A stretch of DNA of 64,000 bases, taken from NCBI GenBank assembly GCA_022821805.1, contig JAJECX010000001.1:124001-188000 (forward strand), read 5' to 3'. Both the position numbers and the translations under genes were made by a program. The notes beneath the pieces were generated by a model. The model worked only from the letters and a program-made list of their open reading frames with translations, had not been told where the DNA came from and ran no database searches. The stretch comes from Anaerolineae bacterium. GTDB lineage: Bacteria > Chloroflexota > Anaerolineae > Aggregatilineales > Phototrophicaceae. This document shows, in pieces, positions 47,671 through 56,847 of the stretch; positions within the stretch are counted from its first letter, which is position 1, and each line of letters starts with the position of its first letter.

Positions 47671-48147
47671 ATGGATGAGAAACCCAAGAATGACCAATCA
47701 CCGGGCACGGTGGTCTATGAGTTGGCCGGTTTCGTCCAGCGCTTGGCAGCCACCCTTGTCGACAGCGTCCTGCTGGTATTGCTTCTGACGATCGTCATGC
47801 TGGTAGTTGCGGCGCTTTCCGGCGCCAATGCGCCAGCACAGATGGCGCAGTTTGTGGGTTTTGCTGTGCCGGTCGCCTATCACTGGTATTTCTGGACGCG
47901 GCGCGACGGTCAAACGCCGGGAAAGTTCGCCCTTGGCATCAAAGTGGTTAAGGCAGATGGCTCTGAAATATCCGACACCGACGCCGTGATTCGCGCAATC
48001 GGTTACAATGTCAGCGCCTTGCTCTTTGGACTGGGCTTCCTATGGGCGCTCTTGGACCGGAATAACCAGACCTGGCATGACAAAATCGGACGTACATACG
48101 TTGTGCGCAATACTAATCAGCGCAGAACGATTGAGATCAGGAAGTGA
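47671..48147 (+). CDS. RDD family membrane protein
   Basis: 158-residue protein with the RDD signature: first helix start AGFVQRLAATLVDSVLLVLL (R and D), a second helix, then the WFWTRRDGQTPGKFALGIKV segment with GQTPGK, and the final LGFLWALLDRNNQTWHDKIG. RDD proteins are small membrane proteins, some proposed to be ion or substrate transporters. No other domain attached. TATACT near 47631 is a possible -10 element. Confidence 0.88.
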   Translation: MDEKPKNDQSPGTVVYELAGFVQRLAATLVDSVLLVLLLTIVMLVVAALSGANAPAQMAQFVGFAVPVAYHWYFWTRRDGQTPGKFALGIKVVKADGSEISDTDAVIRAIGYNVSALLFGLGFLWALLDRNNQTWHDKIGRTYVVRNTNQRRTIEIRK

Positions 48148-48232
48148 CACGCTGCCCATTGGCGCGTGGAACCTGTGTCGCCTCCTGACCTAAATCTCCC
48201 TTTGCGCCGACGGCTAATTCACCGATCACATT

Positions 48233-48742
48233 ATGAAAAGACTCGCCCAAGGCCTTGGTCTTTCTCGCTATGAAGCGGATGAGCGCTTCCGCGCTGCCCT
48301 CAGCGCTTACAGTGAGCGGAATCTAAAGACTGCCAAGGCGGAAGTCGAATTCGCAATCGAGCTGCTGCCGACGCAAGCCGAGTATCACGCGACGCTGGGC
48401 TATTTTCTGCTCGAGGACAAAGACGCGAAAGGGGCGCTGGATGCTTTTGCGCGCGCGCTTGAATTGCACCCCTACGAAATGCTGGCGAATTACGGGCAGG
48501 GCATGATCGCCTATCGCGACAAGGACTGGGAACGGGCGGCGGCCTGTTTCACCAACGCGCTGGCCGCTGATCCGTCGCGCGCCGAAACCCTTTACTATCT
48601 GGCGATGGTTTATCATCGGCTGGGTCAGAATGCGGAAGCGGTGAAATGGATGAAATCGGCCGCCCGCGCCTTTGCCGAAAGTGAGGACCAGCGCGAGCGC
48701 CATTGTCATGCCTGGATCAAAGAATTCGCTAGGCTAATCTGA
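48233..48742 (+). CDS. TPR-repeat protein
   Basis: 169 residues with about three to four tetratricopeptide repeats: RFRAALSAYSERNLKTAKAE, AEYHATLGYFLLEDKDAKGA (with LDAFARALELHPY), LANYGQGMIAYRDKDWERAA (with CFTNALAADPS) and ETLYYLAMVYHRLGQNAEAV. It is cytoplasmic and probably an adaptor or scaffold. Ends with no catalytic domain. Partner unknown. It follows the RDD gene on the same strand after 85 bases. Confidence 0.85.
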   Translation: MKRLAQGLGLSRYEADERFRAALSAYSERNLKTAKAEVEFAIELLPTQAEYHATLGYFLLEDKDAKGALDAFARALELHPYEMLANYGQGMIAYRDKDWERAAACFTNALAADPSRAETLYYLAMVYHRLGQNAEAVKWMKSAARAFAESEDQRERHCHAWIKEFARLI

Positions 48743-48932
48743 ACGGACTTCGCTCCAAGTCAATATGCCGCCGGATTCTGATTAGCCAGGCTTTTGCCTT
48801 TGATGTCGGTGATTGCATTCATAAGCCGTAGCTTCTAGAATTTCCGGAACCGTTCAATCCAGTAAGCGAGCCGAGAATCTGGATAACTACCTTGGCGAGA
48901 TTTCAGCGTTAGCGGCCGCCGTCTGTTTTGGC

Positions 48933-49781
48933 TTGGCGTCGACCACCTATACCTTGGCCGGACGAAAGATCGGCGCGAGCGTTTCAATGGCGCTCAGCCT
49001 GGTCGTTTCGCTGGTATTTCTGCTGCCAATTCATTACCTTGCGCGGGGCGAGTTCTTTCCGCTTGGCGCCACGTTCGAGCGCTGGCTCATTCTCGGCTTG
49101 TCCAGCGTCGTGGGATTCGTCGTCTCAGCGCTCCTGCTGCTTCGTTCTTTCCAATTCATTGGACCCCGGCTTACCATGCTGATCGGATCAACCAGTCCGA
49201 TTTTCGCTGCCGCGCTATCTTGGTTCTTCCTTGGGCAAGCGCTGCCTGTTTATGTCGCCGCCGGCATCGCGCTGGTGCTTGCTGGCGTCATTTGGGTTGT
49301 GGCAGACAATGCCGGTGAGACCCTGAACGAGGAAAACGCCGACTACCAAAAGGGTTTGTTGACCGCAGCGGCTGCCGCAGCTACGCAGGGCGCGTCGTTC
49401 ACGCTGATGTCGGCTGGCGTGGCTGACGGCTATCACGCCATTAGCGCCAGTTTGATACGCACAATTGTAGGCGTCGCCGTCCTTGCCTTGCTCATTTGCT
49501 TGCGCGGCTCCTGGGGTAACAGGCTGAAGCCCATGATCGATGAACCACGAGCGATGATCTTCCTGATATTCGCTTCCCTCGCCGGACCGGTTTTGGGAAC
49601 AACACTGGTTCTGCTTTCGCTTCAATTTACGAGCGTCGGCGTATCGTCGACCTTGAACGCCACGACGCCGATTGTGCTGATTCCAATTGGCTATCTTGTC
49701 TTCGGGGAGAAGATTACTTATCGCGCGGTGATCGGCACTTGCGTCGCGATCGCCGGCGTTGCGGTCTTGTTCGCTGGCTGA
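48933..49781 (+). CDS. EamA/DMT superfamily transporter, unusual start
   Basis: Ten-helix drug/metabolite transporter made of two EamA halves, the second around FLIFASLAGPVLGTTLVLLS and VGVSSTLNATTPIVLIPIGY. TTG at 48933 is the first usable start (282 residues), but it would cut helix 1. The frame is open back to 48825 and encodes YLGEISALAAAVCFGLAS, the normal helix 1 of this family, with no ATG, GTG or TTG. Possible starts are CTG at 48879 or ATT at 48840, or a sequence error upstream. Likely an amino acid or metabolite exporter. Confidence 0.8.
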   Translation: MASTTYTLAGRKIGASVSMALSLVVSLVFLLPIHYLARGEFFPLGATFERWLILGLSSVVGFVVSALLLLRSFQFIGPRLTMLIGSTSPIFAAALSWFFLGQALPVYVAAGIALVLAGVIWVVADNAGETLNEENADYQKGLLTAAAAAATQGASFTLMSAGVADGYHAISASLIRTIVGVAVLALLICLRGSWGNRLKPMIDEPRAMIFLIFASLAGPVLGTTLVLLSLQFTSVGVSSTLNATTPIVLIPIGYLVFGEKITYRAVIGTCVAIAGVAVLFAG

Positions 49782-49865
49782 AGAGCGCCAATAGTGAAAT
49801 TCCATGTGAACTTCGATACAACACCGCCGCCGCCAAAGCCGGCTTGCGCTCCGTTTCACAATGAT

Positions 49866-49894
49866 TTTTCATCTCGGTTAAGACGGGATATAAT
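49866..49894 (+). promoter_or_regulatory. putative promoter of the GNAT gene
   Basis: TATAAT at 49889-49894 with TTTTCA 17 bases upstream (49866-49871, four of six consensus bases). It is 38 bases before the ATG at 49933. Confidence 0.45.
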
Positions 49895-49932
49895 TGGCGC
49901 TATGTACGAAAGACGGGTCAGAGGTCTTGCTA

Positions 49933-50457
49933 ATGACCGCATTCACAATTCGGCCGCTGGAGCGCTCCGATCGCGAGTGGGTGGCGCATTTCTTGGATGA
50001 ACGCTGGGGAACAACGCAGATAGTCTCCCGCGGAAAAGCGGTTTACGGCCACTTGCTGCCGGGTTTCATGGCGGAACGCGGCGGCGCAGACGTGGAAGAA
50101 GATGTTTCGGAGAAGGACAGGCAGGCTGAAAACATCGGCTTGATCACGGTGCATATCGGCGAGAAAGAATGCGAGATAACGACCTTGGACAGCCTGGACG
50201 AGTCGATGGGCGTGGGTTCGGCGCTGGTGGAAGCAGTTGAGAACTGGGCGCAGGAGGCGGGCATCAAGCGCCTCTGGCTGGTCATCACCAATGACAATCT
50301 TGAGGCGCTGAAGTTCTGGCAGAAGCGTGGTTACGAACTGGTCTCAGTGCACCGCAACGCGATCGCCGACGCCCGCCGCATCAAGCCGCAGATCCCGATC
50401 ACCGGGCTAAACGGCATCACCATTCGCGACGAAATCGAGTTGGAAAAGCTGGTCTAG
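49933..50457 (+). CDS. GNAT family N-acetyltransferase
   Basis: 174 residues from the ATG at 49933, with an AGAGG ribosome site. The frame opens 13 codons earlier. Acetyl-CoA motif A is DESMGVGSALVEAVENWAQE (near 85-110), followed by motif B WLVITNDNLEALKFWQKRGYEL, a clear GNAT pattern with the Q/R-x-x-G-x-G/A site slightly altered (MGVGSA). Acceptor unknown. Confidence 0.88.
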   Translation: MTAFTIRPLERSDREWVAHFLDERWGTTQIVSRGKAVYGHLLPGFMAERGGADVEEDVSEKDRQAENIGLITVHIGEKECEITTLDSLDESMGVGSALVEAVENWAQEAGIKRLWLVITNDNLEALKFWQKRGYELVSVHRNAIADARRIKPQIPITGLNGITIRDEIELEKLV

Positions 50458-50477
50458 CGCATTCAATTGTGGTGGCT

Positions 50478-50993
50478 TTATCCGGCGCCGTCGGCGCTGG
50501 ATTTCCTTAATCGATTTCTGTGATCCCGGCGATCGCGCCAAACGCTCTCCGCGATGATTAGCAGTACGCCCAATACAATGGCATGATCGGCCAGATTAGA
50601 AACGTTGGAGATCAGATCCGGGATCTGATAGTGAATGAAATCGATAACATGACCATAATTGAGCCGATCAATTATGTTGCCTAGCGCGCCGCCAATGACC
50701 AACCCGATAGCGAGCGGAACGAGGCGCGAATCCGGCGCAACTGTGCGAAAGTACCACAACATGCCCGCGATAATGCATAGCGCCAAGATGAGGAAGACAT
50801 CGCCGGCCATCGGCAAGATGCCGAAGGCGGCGCCCGTGTTGCTGCTGCGCGTCAGTTGAAAGAGCGGCGCTAGCGCAGGAATCGGTTGGACGCTCTCGTA
50901 TTGGATCAGATTGACCAATGCCCAGGATTTTGCTGTTTGATCAACAAACGCGGTTGCGCAGAGGGAGCAAACGAAGATAATCCACTTGCGCAT
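50478..50993 (-). CDS. lspA: lipoprotein signal peptidase II
   Basis: About 171 residues from the ATG at 50993 (MRKWIIFVCSLCATAFVDQT). The frame opens at 51005. Cleaves the signal peptide of diacylglyceryl-lipoproteins made by Lgt. All conserved boxes are present: DQTAKSW, NTGAAFGIL, GALGNIIDRL with one catalytic Asp, VIDFIH, and NLADHAIV with the second Asp. Four helices. A hydrophilic basic tail (DRRDHRNRLRK) ends the protein. It stands alone, convergent with the GNAT gene. Confidence 0.95.
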   Translation of the reverse strand: MRKWIIFVCSLCATAFVDQTAKSWALVNLIQYESVQPIPALAPLFQLTRSSNTGAAFGILPMAGDVFLILALCIIAGMLWYFRTVAPDSRLVPLAIGLVIGGALGNIIDRLNYGHVIDFIHYQIPDLISNVSNLADHAIVLGVLLIIAESVWRDRRDHRNRLRKSSADGAG

Positions 50994-51111
50994 TTGACAC
51001 TCCACCTCAGACGATCGCCTCTAAAGAGATTCTATCAGAGATTGCCAAGAGCCAAACTCGGACGTGGATAATGCGTTCAGATGGCAGAATATTGAATGCG
51101 CGGAGCTACGG

Positions 51112-52155
51112 ATGGCAGAATTCTCGAATCAGACTCAAACGCGGCAGCAGCGGCTATGGCTGGAATTGGGCGCGCTTGCTTTGCGCCGCTGGGACCTGCG
51201 GGCTGATTCGATGCGCTTGATAAGTTATGGCAGCAAGGCGGTTATCCACGTGACGGCGGCGGGCGCGGATTTTGTGCTGCGTCTGCATCTTCCCGAGCGC
51301 GTCAATGTACGGTGGCTGCGCTCGGAGTTGACTTGGCTGTCAACGATTCGGCGCGGAACGGATCTGCTGGCGCCCTTTCCCATTTCCGCGCAAGTTGATG
51401 GCGGCGAACAATCGCTTATTGAATTGCGTCACGATTGCTTGCCTCCACCTGCTTTTGCCTATGCCGCGCTCTTTGAATTCATTGAGGGAGAGCTAAAGTC
51501 AGCGCGCGACTTACGCCCGGTCGATGTCTTTCGCATCGGTGAATACTTGGGCATGCTGCATACGATCGGGCAGTTCAGTCCGCCGGCTGAATTCGACCGG
51601 CCTGGACTTCATTGGGAAGGACTCTTTGGTGACGATTCTCCCTACGCTTCGCCAACTGAGAGCGATCTGATAGGCGATGAACAGTTCGCAATCCTGGCTG
51701 CCCTGCGCGAGAAGCTGAGAAGGGCGCTGTCCAGCGCGGTTTCCAAAGATAATGCGGCAGGCTTGATCCACGCCGACTTGCTGGCGAAGAATATCGTCTT
51801 TCGCGAGCCTGCGATTGCCGCGCTCGACTTTGAATTCTGCGGCTGGGGATACTTCCTCTATGATCTGGCGCCCCTGCTTTGGCAACTGAAGGGTGAGCGC
51901 GCGGCTGATTATTCCGAACTCAAAGAGGCGATCTGGACTGGTTACACATCGGTCCGGCCAGTCGCCGAAAGCGATCGCGAGCTGCTCGAGCCCTTTATCG
52001 CCGCGCGTCAATACGCGTCTGTTCGCTGGCTGTTGGCGAATCTGGGGAATCCCAGCGTAAAACAGGTGGCTTCTTCGCTGATCGCGGAACGCTGCGAGGA
52101 ATTGAAAGTCTTCCTCGAAACTGGTATCCTGCGCCGCTCCACGCCGACGCTTTGA
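51112..52155 (+). CDS. aminoglycoside phosphotransferase/choline kinase-like protein
   Basis: 347 residues from the ATG at 51112 (GGAG six bases upstream; the frame opens at GTG 51064). Protein-kinase-like fold of the APH family: the ATP lobe has AGADFVLRLHLPERVNVRW, the catalytic loop is HADLLAKNI (H-x-D-x4-N), and the metal aspartate is in ALDFEFCGWG. It phosphorylates a small hydroxyl-bearing substrate. Family members include homoserine kinase type II (ThrB) and antibiotic kinases, so substrate and any resistance role are unknown. Followed by an MFS gene 22 bases later. Confidence 0.85.
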   Translation: MAEFSNQTQTRQQRLWLELGALALRRWDLRADSMRLISYGSKAVIHVTAAGADFVLRLHLPERVNVRWLRSELTWLSTIRRGTDLLAPFPISAQVDGGEQSLIELRHDCLPPPAFAYAALFEFIEGELKSARDLRPVDVFRIGEYLGMLHTIGQFSPPAEFDRPGLHWEGLFGDDSPYASPTESDLIGDEQFAILAALREKLRRALSSAVSKDNAAGLIHADLLAKNIVFREPAIAALDFEFCGWGYFLYDLAPLLWQLKGERAADYSELKEAIWTGYTSVRPVAESDRELLEPFIAARQYASVRWLLANLGNPSVKQVASSLIAERCEELKVFLETGILRRSTPTL

Positions 52156-52177
52156 ACCCCATTAGTAACGGAAGCGA

Positions 52178-53431
52178 ATGACCGCTCGACTGAAGATCCC
52201 CAAAGCTGACGCCTACAAGCTGTACCTGCTGGCAATGGGTCTCTCAGCCTTCGCGACGACCCTCGCGTATACCGTTCATCTGGTTTACCAGATCAAACAG
52301 GTCGGCTTGAATCCTTTGCAATTGGTCTTGGTTGGCACAACCCTGGAACTGACGGCTTTACTGACAGAGATCCCGACTGGTGTGGTGGCGGATGTATACA
52401 GCCGTCGGTTGTCAATCATTGTCGGATTCTCTTTTCTGGGGTTCGGGCTAATCCTGGAAGGTAGCCTTCCAGTCTTTGAAGTTCTGCTAGTAGGGCAGGT
52501 TGTCGCCGGTTTGGGTTACACCTTTCTCAGCGGCGCCACATCGGCTTGGATCGTTGATGAGGTAAGGTTGGAGCGGGCTGGAAGAGCATTTCTGCGCGGA
52601 GCTCAAGCGGAGCAGATTTTTGCTTTCTGCGGGATTTTCGTCAGCGTCGCCCTAGCTAGTGTGAGCTTGCAGCTCGCCATCGTCTGCGGCGGCATTCTGC
52701 TTGTGCTGCTCGCGGCATTTCTGGCGCTCTTCATGCCGGAATCGGGCTTTCAGCGGCGCCCTGCGAGTAATCGAGAATCCTGGCAAATGTTTATCAACAC
52801 ATTCCGCGCAGGATTCGCTTTGGTCCGCACTCGTCAGATCCTGCTGTTGATCACGATTGCCGCCATTATTCACGGCGCATTCAGCGAGGGCTTCGACCGG
52901 CTTTGGATCACACATATGCTGCAGAATTTCAGTTTGCCGCCCCTCGGCCAATTCGATGAGATCGTATGGTTTGGCATAATCAGCGCGGTATCGATGCCGC
53001 TTACTTTGGCCCTTACTGAAGGTTTGCGGCGGCGTCTCGACTTGTCCGACAGCAGACGAGTCGCGATGACTTTGATCGCCGTATACGCGGCGCTGATTTT
53101 AAGTGTGCTTCTCTTCATCCTTGCGGAATCTTTCGCCTTGGTCTTGATGGGCTTGTGGCTGACGGGCGCGGCGCGAGCGGTACGCAATCCGCTGATGGAG
53201 GCCTGGATTAACCTCCATACCGAATCGAACGTCCGCGCCACCGTCCTTTCGATTCAAGGCCAGGCCGATGCTTTGGGCCAGATCGCCGGCGGTCCGATCG
53301 TAGGGGCAGTCGGTTTGCTATCGTCTGTGCGCGCGGCCATTTCGCTGTCTGCGCTCATGCTGCTTCCGATCATTCCGGTATTTTGGCAGACACAGAGCGC
53401 AAAGCCTTCGTCGCAGCCGGCGCCGGATTAG
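52178..53431 (+). CDS. MFS transporter
   Basis: 417-residue 12-helix MFS protein. Motif A is degenerate (GVVADVYSRRLSI rather than G-x3-D-R-x-GRR). The helix-4 region reads GQVVAGLGYTFLSGATSAWI, typical of MFS members close to the tetracycline/macrolide group. It starts 22 bases after the APH-like kinase gene, so the pair may be co-transcribed. Substrate unknown. Confidence 0.88.
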   Translation: MTARLKIPKADAYKLYLLAMGLSAFATTLAYTVHLVYQIKQVGLNPLQLVLVGTTLELTALLTEIPTGVVADVYSRRLSIIVGFSFLGFGLILEGSLPVFEVLLVGQVVAGLGYTFLSGATSAWIVDEVRLERAGRAFLRGAQAEQIFAFCGIFVSVALASVSLQLAIVCGGILLVLLAAFLALFMPESGFQRRPASNRESWQMFINTFRAGFALVRTRQILLLITIAAIIHGAFSEGFDRLWITHMLQNFSLPPLGQFDEIVWFGIISAVSMPLTLALTEGLRRRLDLSDSRRVAMTLIAVYAALILSVLLFILAESFALVLMGLWLTGAARAVRNPLMEAWINLHTESNVRATVLSIQGQADALGQIAGGPIVGAVGLLSSVRAAISLSALMLLPIIPVFWQTQSAKPSSQPAPD

Positions 53432-53519
53432 CGCTTCGAGGAGCGAGGGCGGATACTTGTCGCGCTTGTTTCGCCATGTAGAATGAAAGCCCGCGACCGA
53501 AAGCAAAGGCAAGGACGAA

Positions 53520-54242
53520 ATGAATCAACGACAGATGCTGGAAGAACTGAAGAACTTCGACACGCCGTCAATCACAAATGTGGTTGCGACCTATCCTGAA
53601 TCGCCGCTCTGCCTGGGGCTCTATAACCCGTGGAGCGAGAACTGGTACACGGATACGTCCATCCGCTGCATGTACCCCGAATTGGGACGCCGCGTCGGCT
53701 ATGCGGTGACCTGCGTCTACGGCCTGCCAGATCCCAATTATTCTCGTCTCAGCTTTATGGATGTGCTGGAAGCGATGGAGGCGTCGCCCCAGCCGACAGC
53801 ACTGGTGATCGAACAGAAGTTTCCGGAAGAGCTCGCGGGCAAAGTCGGCTTGGCTGGCGGCAATATGGTTTCGGCGATGAAGGCGCTGGGCTGCGTGGGC
53901 TTGCTGTCGAACGGTCCCTCGCGCGACTTGGACGAAATACGGGAAATGGACTTTCAGTATATGCTTAGCGGCGTGACGGCCGGTCATGGCGCCATGGCGG
54001 TGCAAGCGGTCAACGTGCCGGTCTCTGTAGGCGGCATGGATGTGGCGCCCGGCGAGCTGATTCACATGGACGAAAACGGCGCCTGCAAATTCCCCGCTGA
54101 TCAGTTGGAGGCGGTGCTCATGAATGTGCGCGCCTTGCAAAAGGAAGAAGCGACGCGGATGAGCGCTTTGCAGGCCGCCAAGTCGGCGGCCGAGATCAGA
54201 GCGATCTTCGGCGGCCACTCTTATGGCGAAGACGAAGAGTAG
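53520..54242 (+). CDS. RraA family protein (possible HMG/CHA-type aldolase)
   Basis: 240-residue protein of the RraA/dimethylmenaquinone methyltransferase-like family. The G-x-N...A...G...G...R-D signature is present: LAGGNMVSAMKALGCVGLLS, then GPSRDLDEIR with the conserved Arg-Asp. Family members are either RNase E inhibitors or Mg-dependent aldolases acting on 4-hydroxy-4-methyl-2-oxoglutarate. Aldolase is likelier since no RNase E is in view. An AAGGA site precedes the ATG. The C-terminal helical extension is about 40 residues. Confidence 0.88.
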   Translation: MNQRQMLEELKNFDTPSITNVVATYPESPLCLGLYNPWSENWYTDTSIRCMYPELGRRVGYAVTCVYGLPDPNYSRLSFMDVLEAMEASPQPTALVIEQKFPEELAGKVGLAGGNMVSAMKALGCVGLLSNGPSRDLDEIREMDFQYMLSGVTAGHGAMAVQAVNVPVSVGGMDVAPGELIHMDENGACKFPADQLEAVLMNVRALQKEEATRMSALQAAKSAAEIRAIFGGHSYGEDEE

Positions 54243-54290
54243 GCTGAGGGCGTATCTAGGCAAGCGTGCAAGACGGTGAGGAGATTGGAT

Positions 54291-55145
54291 ATGAACGGAA
54301 AGCGCGTATTAATAACCGGCGCGACCAACGGCATTGGCAAGCAGGCGGCGCTGGAGCTAATGAAAATGGGCGCCGATGTTGTCATCGTTGGGCGCAATGA
54401 GACCAAGACCCGCCAGGTCATGATGCAGCTGCAAGCGCAGAGTGGCAACGATGCGATAGATATGCTGGTCGCCGATCTCTCTTCCATGGACGAGATTCGA
54501 CGTATCGCTGCTGAGTTCCAGGCGAATTGCGGTCGGTTGGATGTTCTGCTCAATAATGCCGGCGCTGTCTTTTCCGATTATCAAGAATCGGCCGACGGCT
54601 ACGAAATGACCTTCGCGCTCAATCACATCAGCTATTTTCTGTTGACTCATCTGCTGCTGGACATGCTGGTTCAGACATCGCAAGAGCAGGGCGAGGCGCG
54701 CATCGTCAATGTTTCGTCGAGCGCCCACAGAAACGCCACGCTGCGCTTGGACAACCTGCGCGATGCGAGCGGCTACAGTTTCATGAATAGTTACGGCGCC
54801 AGCAAACTGATGAATGTGCAATTCACCTATGAGTTGGCGCGCCGGCTGGCAGACACGACGGTAACGGTAAATGCGGTCCACCCCGGCTTAGTTGACACCG
54901 GCTTCGGACACAATACCGGGCGGGTCTGGTCCGGCTTAATCAAGATTGCGCAGAAACTGTTCGCGATCTCGCCGCAGAGAGGCGCGGAGACCCTTGTCTA
55001 TCTTGCCGCGTCGCCAGAAGTCGCAGGCATCAGCAGCAAGTATTGGAATGAGAAACAGCAGAAGCAATCCAGCGACAACTCCTACGACCGCGAGCAGCAG
55101 AAGCGGCTCTGGGAATTCAGCGCCGAGGCGACCGGCGTCGGTTAG
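54291..55145 (+). CDS. short-chain dehydrogenase/reductase
   Basis: 284 residues from the ATG at 54291, chosen for GAGGAG seven bases upstream. Classical SDR: TGATNGIG cofactor motif (near 10-17), VADLSSMDEI, LLNNAGAV, the catalytic Ser in VNVSSSAHRN, and the Tyr/Lys pair in NSYGASKL. It closely resembles retinol dehydrogenase/WWOX-like SDRs (PGLVDTGFG). The substrate is unknown. Cofactor preference (Arg after the second strand, VGRNETK) suggests NADP(H). Confidence 0.9.
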   Translation: MNGKRVLITGATNGIGKQAALELMKMGADVVIVGRNETKTRQVMMQLQAQSGNDAIDMLVADLSSMDEIRRIAAEFQANCGRLDVLLNNAGAVFSDYQESADGYEMTFALNHISYFLLTHLLLDMLVQTSQEQGEARIVNVSSSAHRNATLRLDNLRDASGYSFMNSYGASKLMNVQFTYELARRLADTTVTVNAVHPGLVDTGFGHNTGRVWSGLIKIAQKLFAISPQRGAETLVYLAASPEVAGISSKYWNEKQQKQSSDNSYDREQQKRLWEFSAEATGVG

Positions 55146-55160
55146 CGATCTTCGAGCTTC

Positions 55161-55526
55161 TCAGGGAAGGTTTGGCGGCAAGGAAAAGCCGGATTCTATT
55201 TCGGGAAAGTCGAGAACCGCAACGACTGCGTCTAGATTCAGGACGCCGTAAACATGAGGAAATAGCGAGCCATCCGCTGCGGCTGCTGACTTGCCGCGGT
55301 TGGGATGGTCTGGCGCTTCCCAGACCAGGGGCGCGCCAAGCAGATTCTCATCAATGCACAGGAGCAATAGGTCCGTCTGACCGCGATAGAGTTCATTTGC
55401 CACGCCCGAGATTTGATGTCGCGTCGAGCAATGGATAAATCCCTCACTCTCCAGCGACGGCGCGCGGTAATACCCTTGAGTCTGCGCTACCGCCCAGTTG
55501 GCGCGGCTTGTGATGTGATAGATCAC
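55161..55526 (-). CDS. DUF952 family protein
   Basis: 121-residue protein starting MIYHITSRANWAVAQTQGYY, with the family landmarks SEGFIHCSTRHQISGVANEL, LLLLCIDENLLGAPLVWE and SLFPHVYGVLNLDAVVAVLD. It closely matches DUF952 (glutathione S-transferase-like annotation in some genomes). Function unknown. The start overlaps the stop of the upstream PLP enzyme by four bases (ATGA), so the two are translationally coupled. Protein length is normal for the family. Confidence 0.88.
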   Translation of the reverse strand: MIYHITSRANWAVAQTQGYYRAPSLESEGFIHCSTRHQISGVANELYRGQTDLLLLCIDENLLGAPLVWEAPDHPNRGKSAAAADGSLFPHVYGVLNLDAVVAVLDFPEIESGFSLPPNLP

Positions 55527-56647
55527 GCGAGCGCCTGCTGCAAGTCAGCAATCAGATCGGCTGGATGCTCCAATCCGATGGAAACGCGCAGCAGATTCGC
55601 CGGCGTGGACGAGCCTTCTTCAATTGATTCTCGATGCTCAATCAAGCTGTGAGTGCCGCCGAAACTGGTGGCGCTGGTGAAGAGCTGCAGCCGATTCACA
55701 ACCTCGATCGCCGCCTCGCGCCCGCCTTCGACTAGAATCGACATCAGCCCGCTGCCCACTTCCATTTGCCGCAGCGCCAGCTCGTACTGGGGGTGGCTGG
55801 GATGATGCGGATATAGCACGCGCTCAATCTTGGGATGTTCCGCCAGGAAACAGGCGACCTCAAGCGCGCTTTCGCTGTGGGCGCGCACGCGATATGAAAG
55901 GCTCTGCAGCCCGCGCGCCGCCAGCCAGCAATTCATCGGCGAAAGCACGCCGCCGCCAATCCGCACCAGCCGCATGACCCGCTCCGCCAGCTCGTCTTCC
56001 TCCGCGAAGATGATGACGCCCCCAAGCACATCGTGGTGACCGGCGATGTATTTGGTCAGTGACAGCACGACGATATCAGCGCCAAGCTGAATCGGATTCT
56101 GGGCGACCGGCGTGGCCACCGTATTGTCGACCAGAAGCAGCGCATCGTAAGCGTGAGCGATATCGGCCACTGCAGCGATATCGGCCAAGCGAATCATAGG
56201 GTTGGTTGGCGTCTCTAGGATGACCAGCTTGGTCTCCGGTCGCATCGCGGCGCGCACAGCGTCAAGGTCGCTCATATCGACGTAAGTCGTTTCGAGACCC
56301 CAAGGGGCGAAGAATTCATTCAATTGAACGCGAATGCCGAAATACATATCGTCGCTGGAGACGATATGATCGCCGGGCCGCAGCGCCTGGAAGACAGTCA
56401 GCATCGCCGCTGATCCGCTGGAAATGGCATGAGCGACGGCGCCGCCTTCCAGCACCGCCATGGTGTTTTCCAAGGCGACGCGGTTGGGGTTCTGCCAGCG
56501 TGTATAAATCAGCTGATCGGGATCTTGATCGAGCCCGGTCGTCTCGTATTCAAATGTTGTGCTGAGTACGATGGGCGGCACGATTGCGCCGCTGGCGGGA
56601 TCGGTATCGGCGCTGTGCACGGCTCGTGTCTCAGGTCGAAGACTCAT
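55523..56647 (-). CDS. Cys/Met metabolism PLP-dependent enzyme (cystathionine lyase/synthase family)
   Basis: 374-residue fold-type I PLP enzyme. LIYTRWQNPNRVALENTMAV (phosphate Tyr/Arg), SSGSAAMLTVFQAL, AVADIAHAYDALLLVDNT and the PLP lysine in VLSLTKYIAGHHDVLGG are all typical. Specificity among cystathionine gamma-lyase, beta-lyase, gamma-synthase and methionine gamma-lyase is not decidable. It works in sulfur amino acid metabolism. A sulfurtransferase and a SufE-like protein are encoded about 1-2 kb upstream on the same strand. Confidence 0.9.
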   Translation of the reverse strand: MSLRPETRAVHSADTDPASGAIVPPIVLSTTFEYETTGLDQDPDQLIYTRWQNPNRVALENTMAVLEGGAVAHAISSGSAAMLTVFQALRPGDHIVSSDDMYFGIRVQLNEFFAPWGLETTYVDMSDLDAVRAAMRPETKLVILETPTNPMIRLADIAAVADIAHAYDALLLVDNTVATPVAQNPIQLGADIVVLSLTKYIAGHHDVLGGVIIFAEEDELAERVMRLVRIGGGVLSPMNCWLAARGLQSLSYRVRAHSESALEVACFLAEHPKIERVLYPHHPSHPQYELALRQMEVGSGLMSILVEGGREAAIEVVNRLQLFTSATSFGGTHSLIEHRESIEEGSSTPANLLRVSIGLEHPADLIADLQQALA

Positions 56648-56847
56648 GGCTGCGCTCGCTTGCTTTTTGACGGTTGCCGTCCATCTTACTGCTTCAGGCG
56701 CGGCGCTGCCATGCCAAGCTGAGAGTCGCGCGTGAAAGCCAAGCGGGTACGGGCGATCCGTGTAAAATGAAATAGTAAGTAATCGTAGTCTTATTGCTGA
56801 GAGATGGTTTAGTAATTGTCAGCGATGCTGGATTGGAGGGGATTGCC

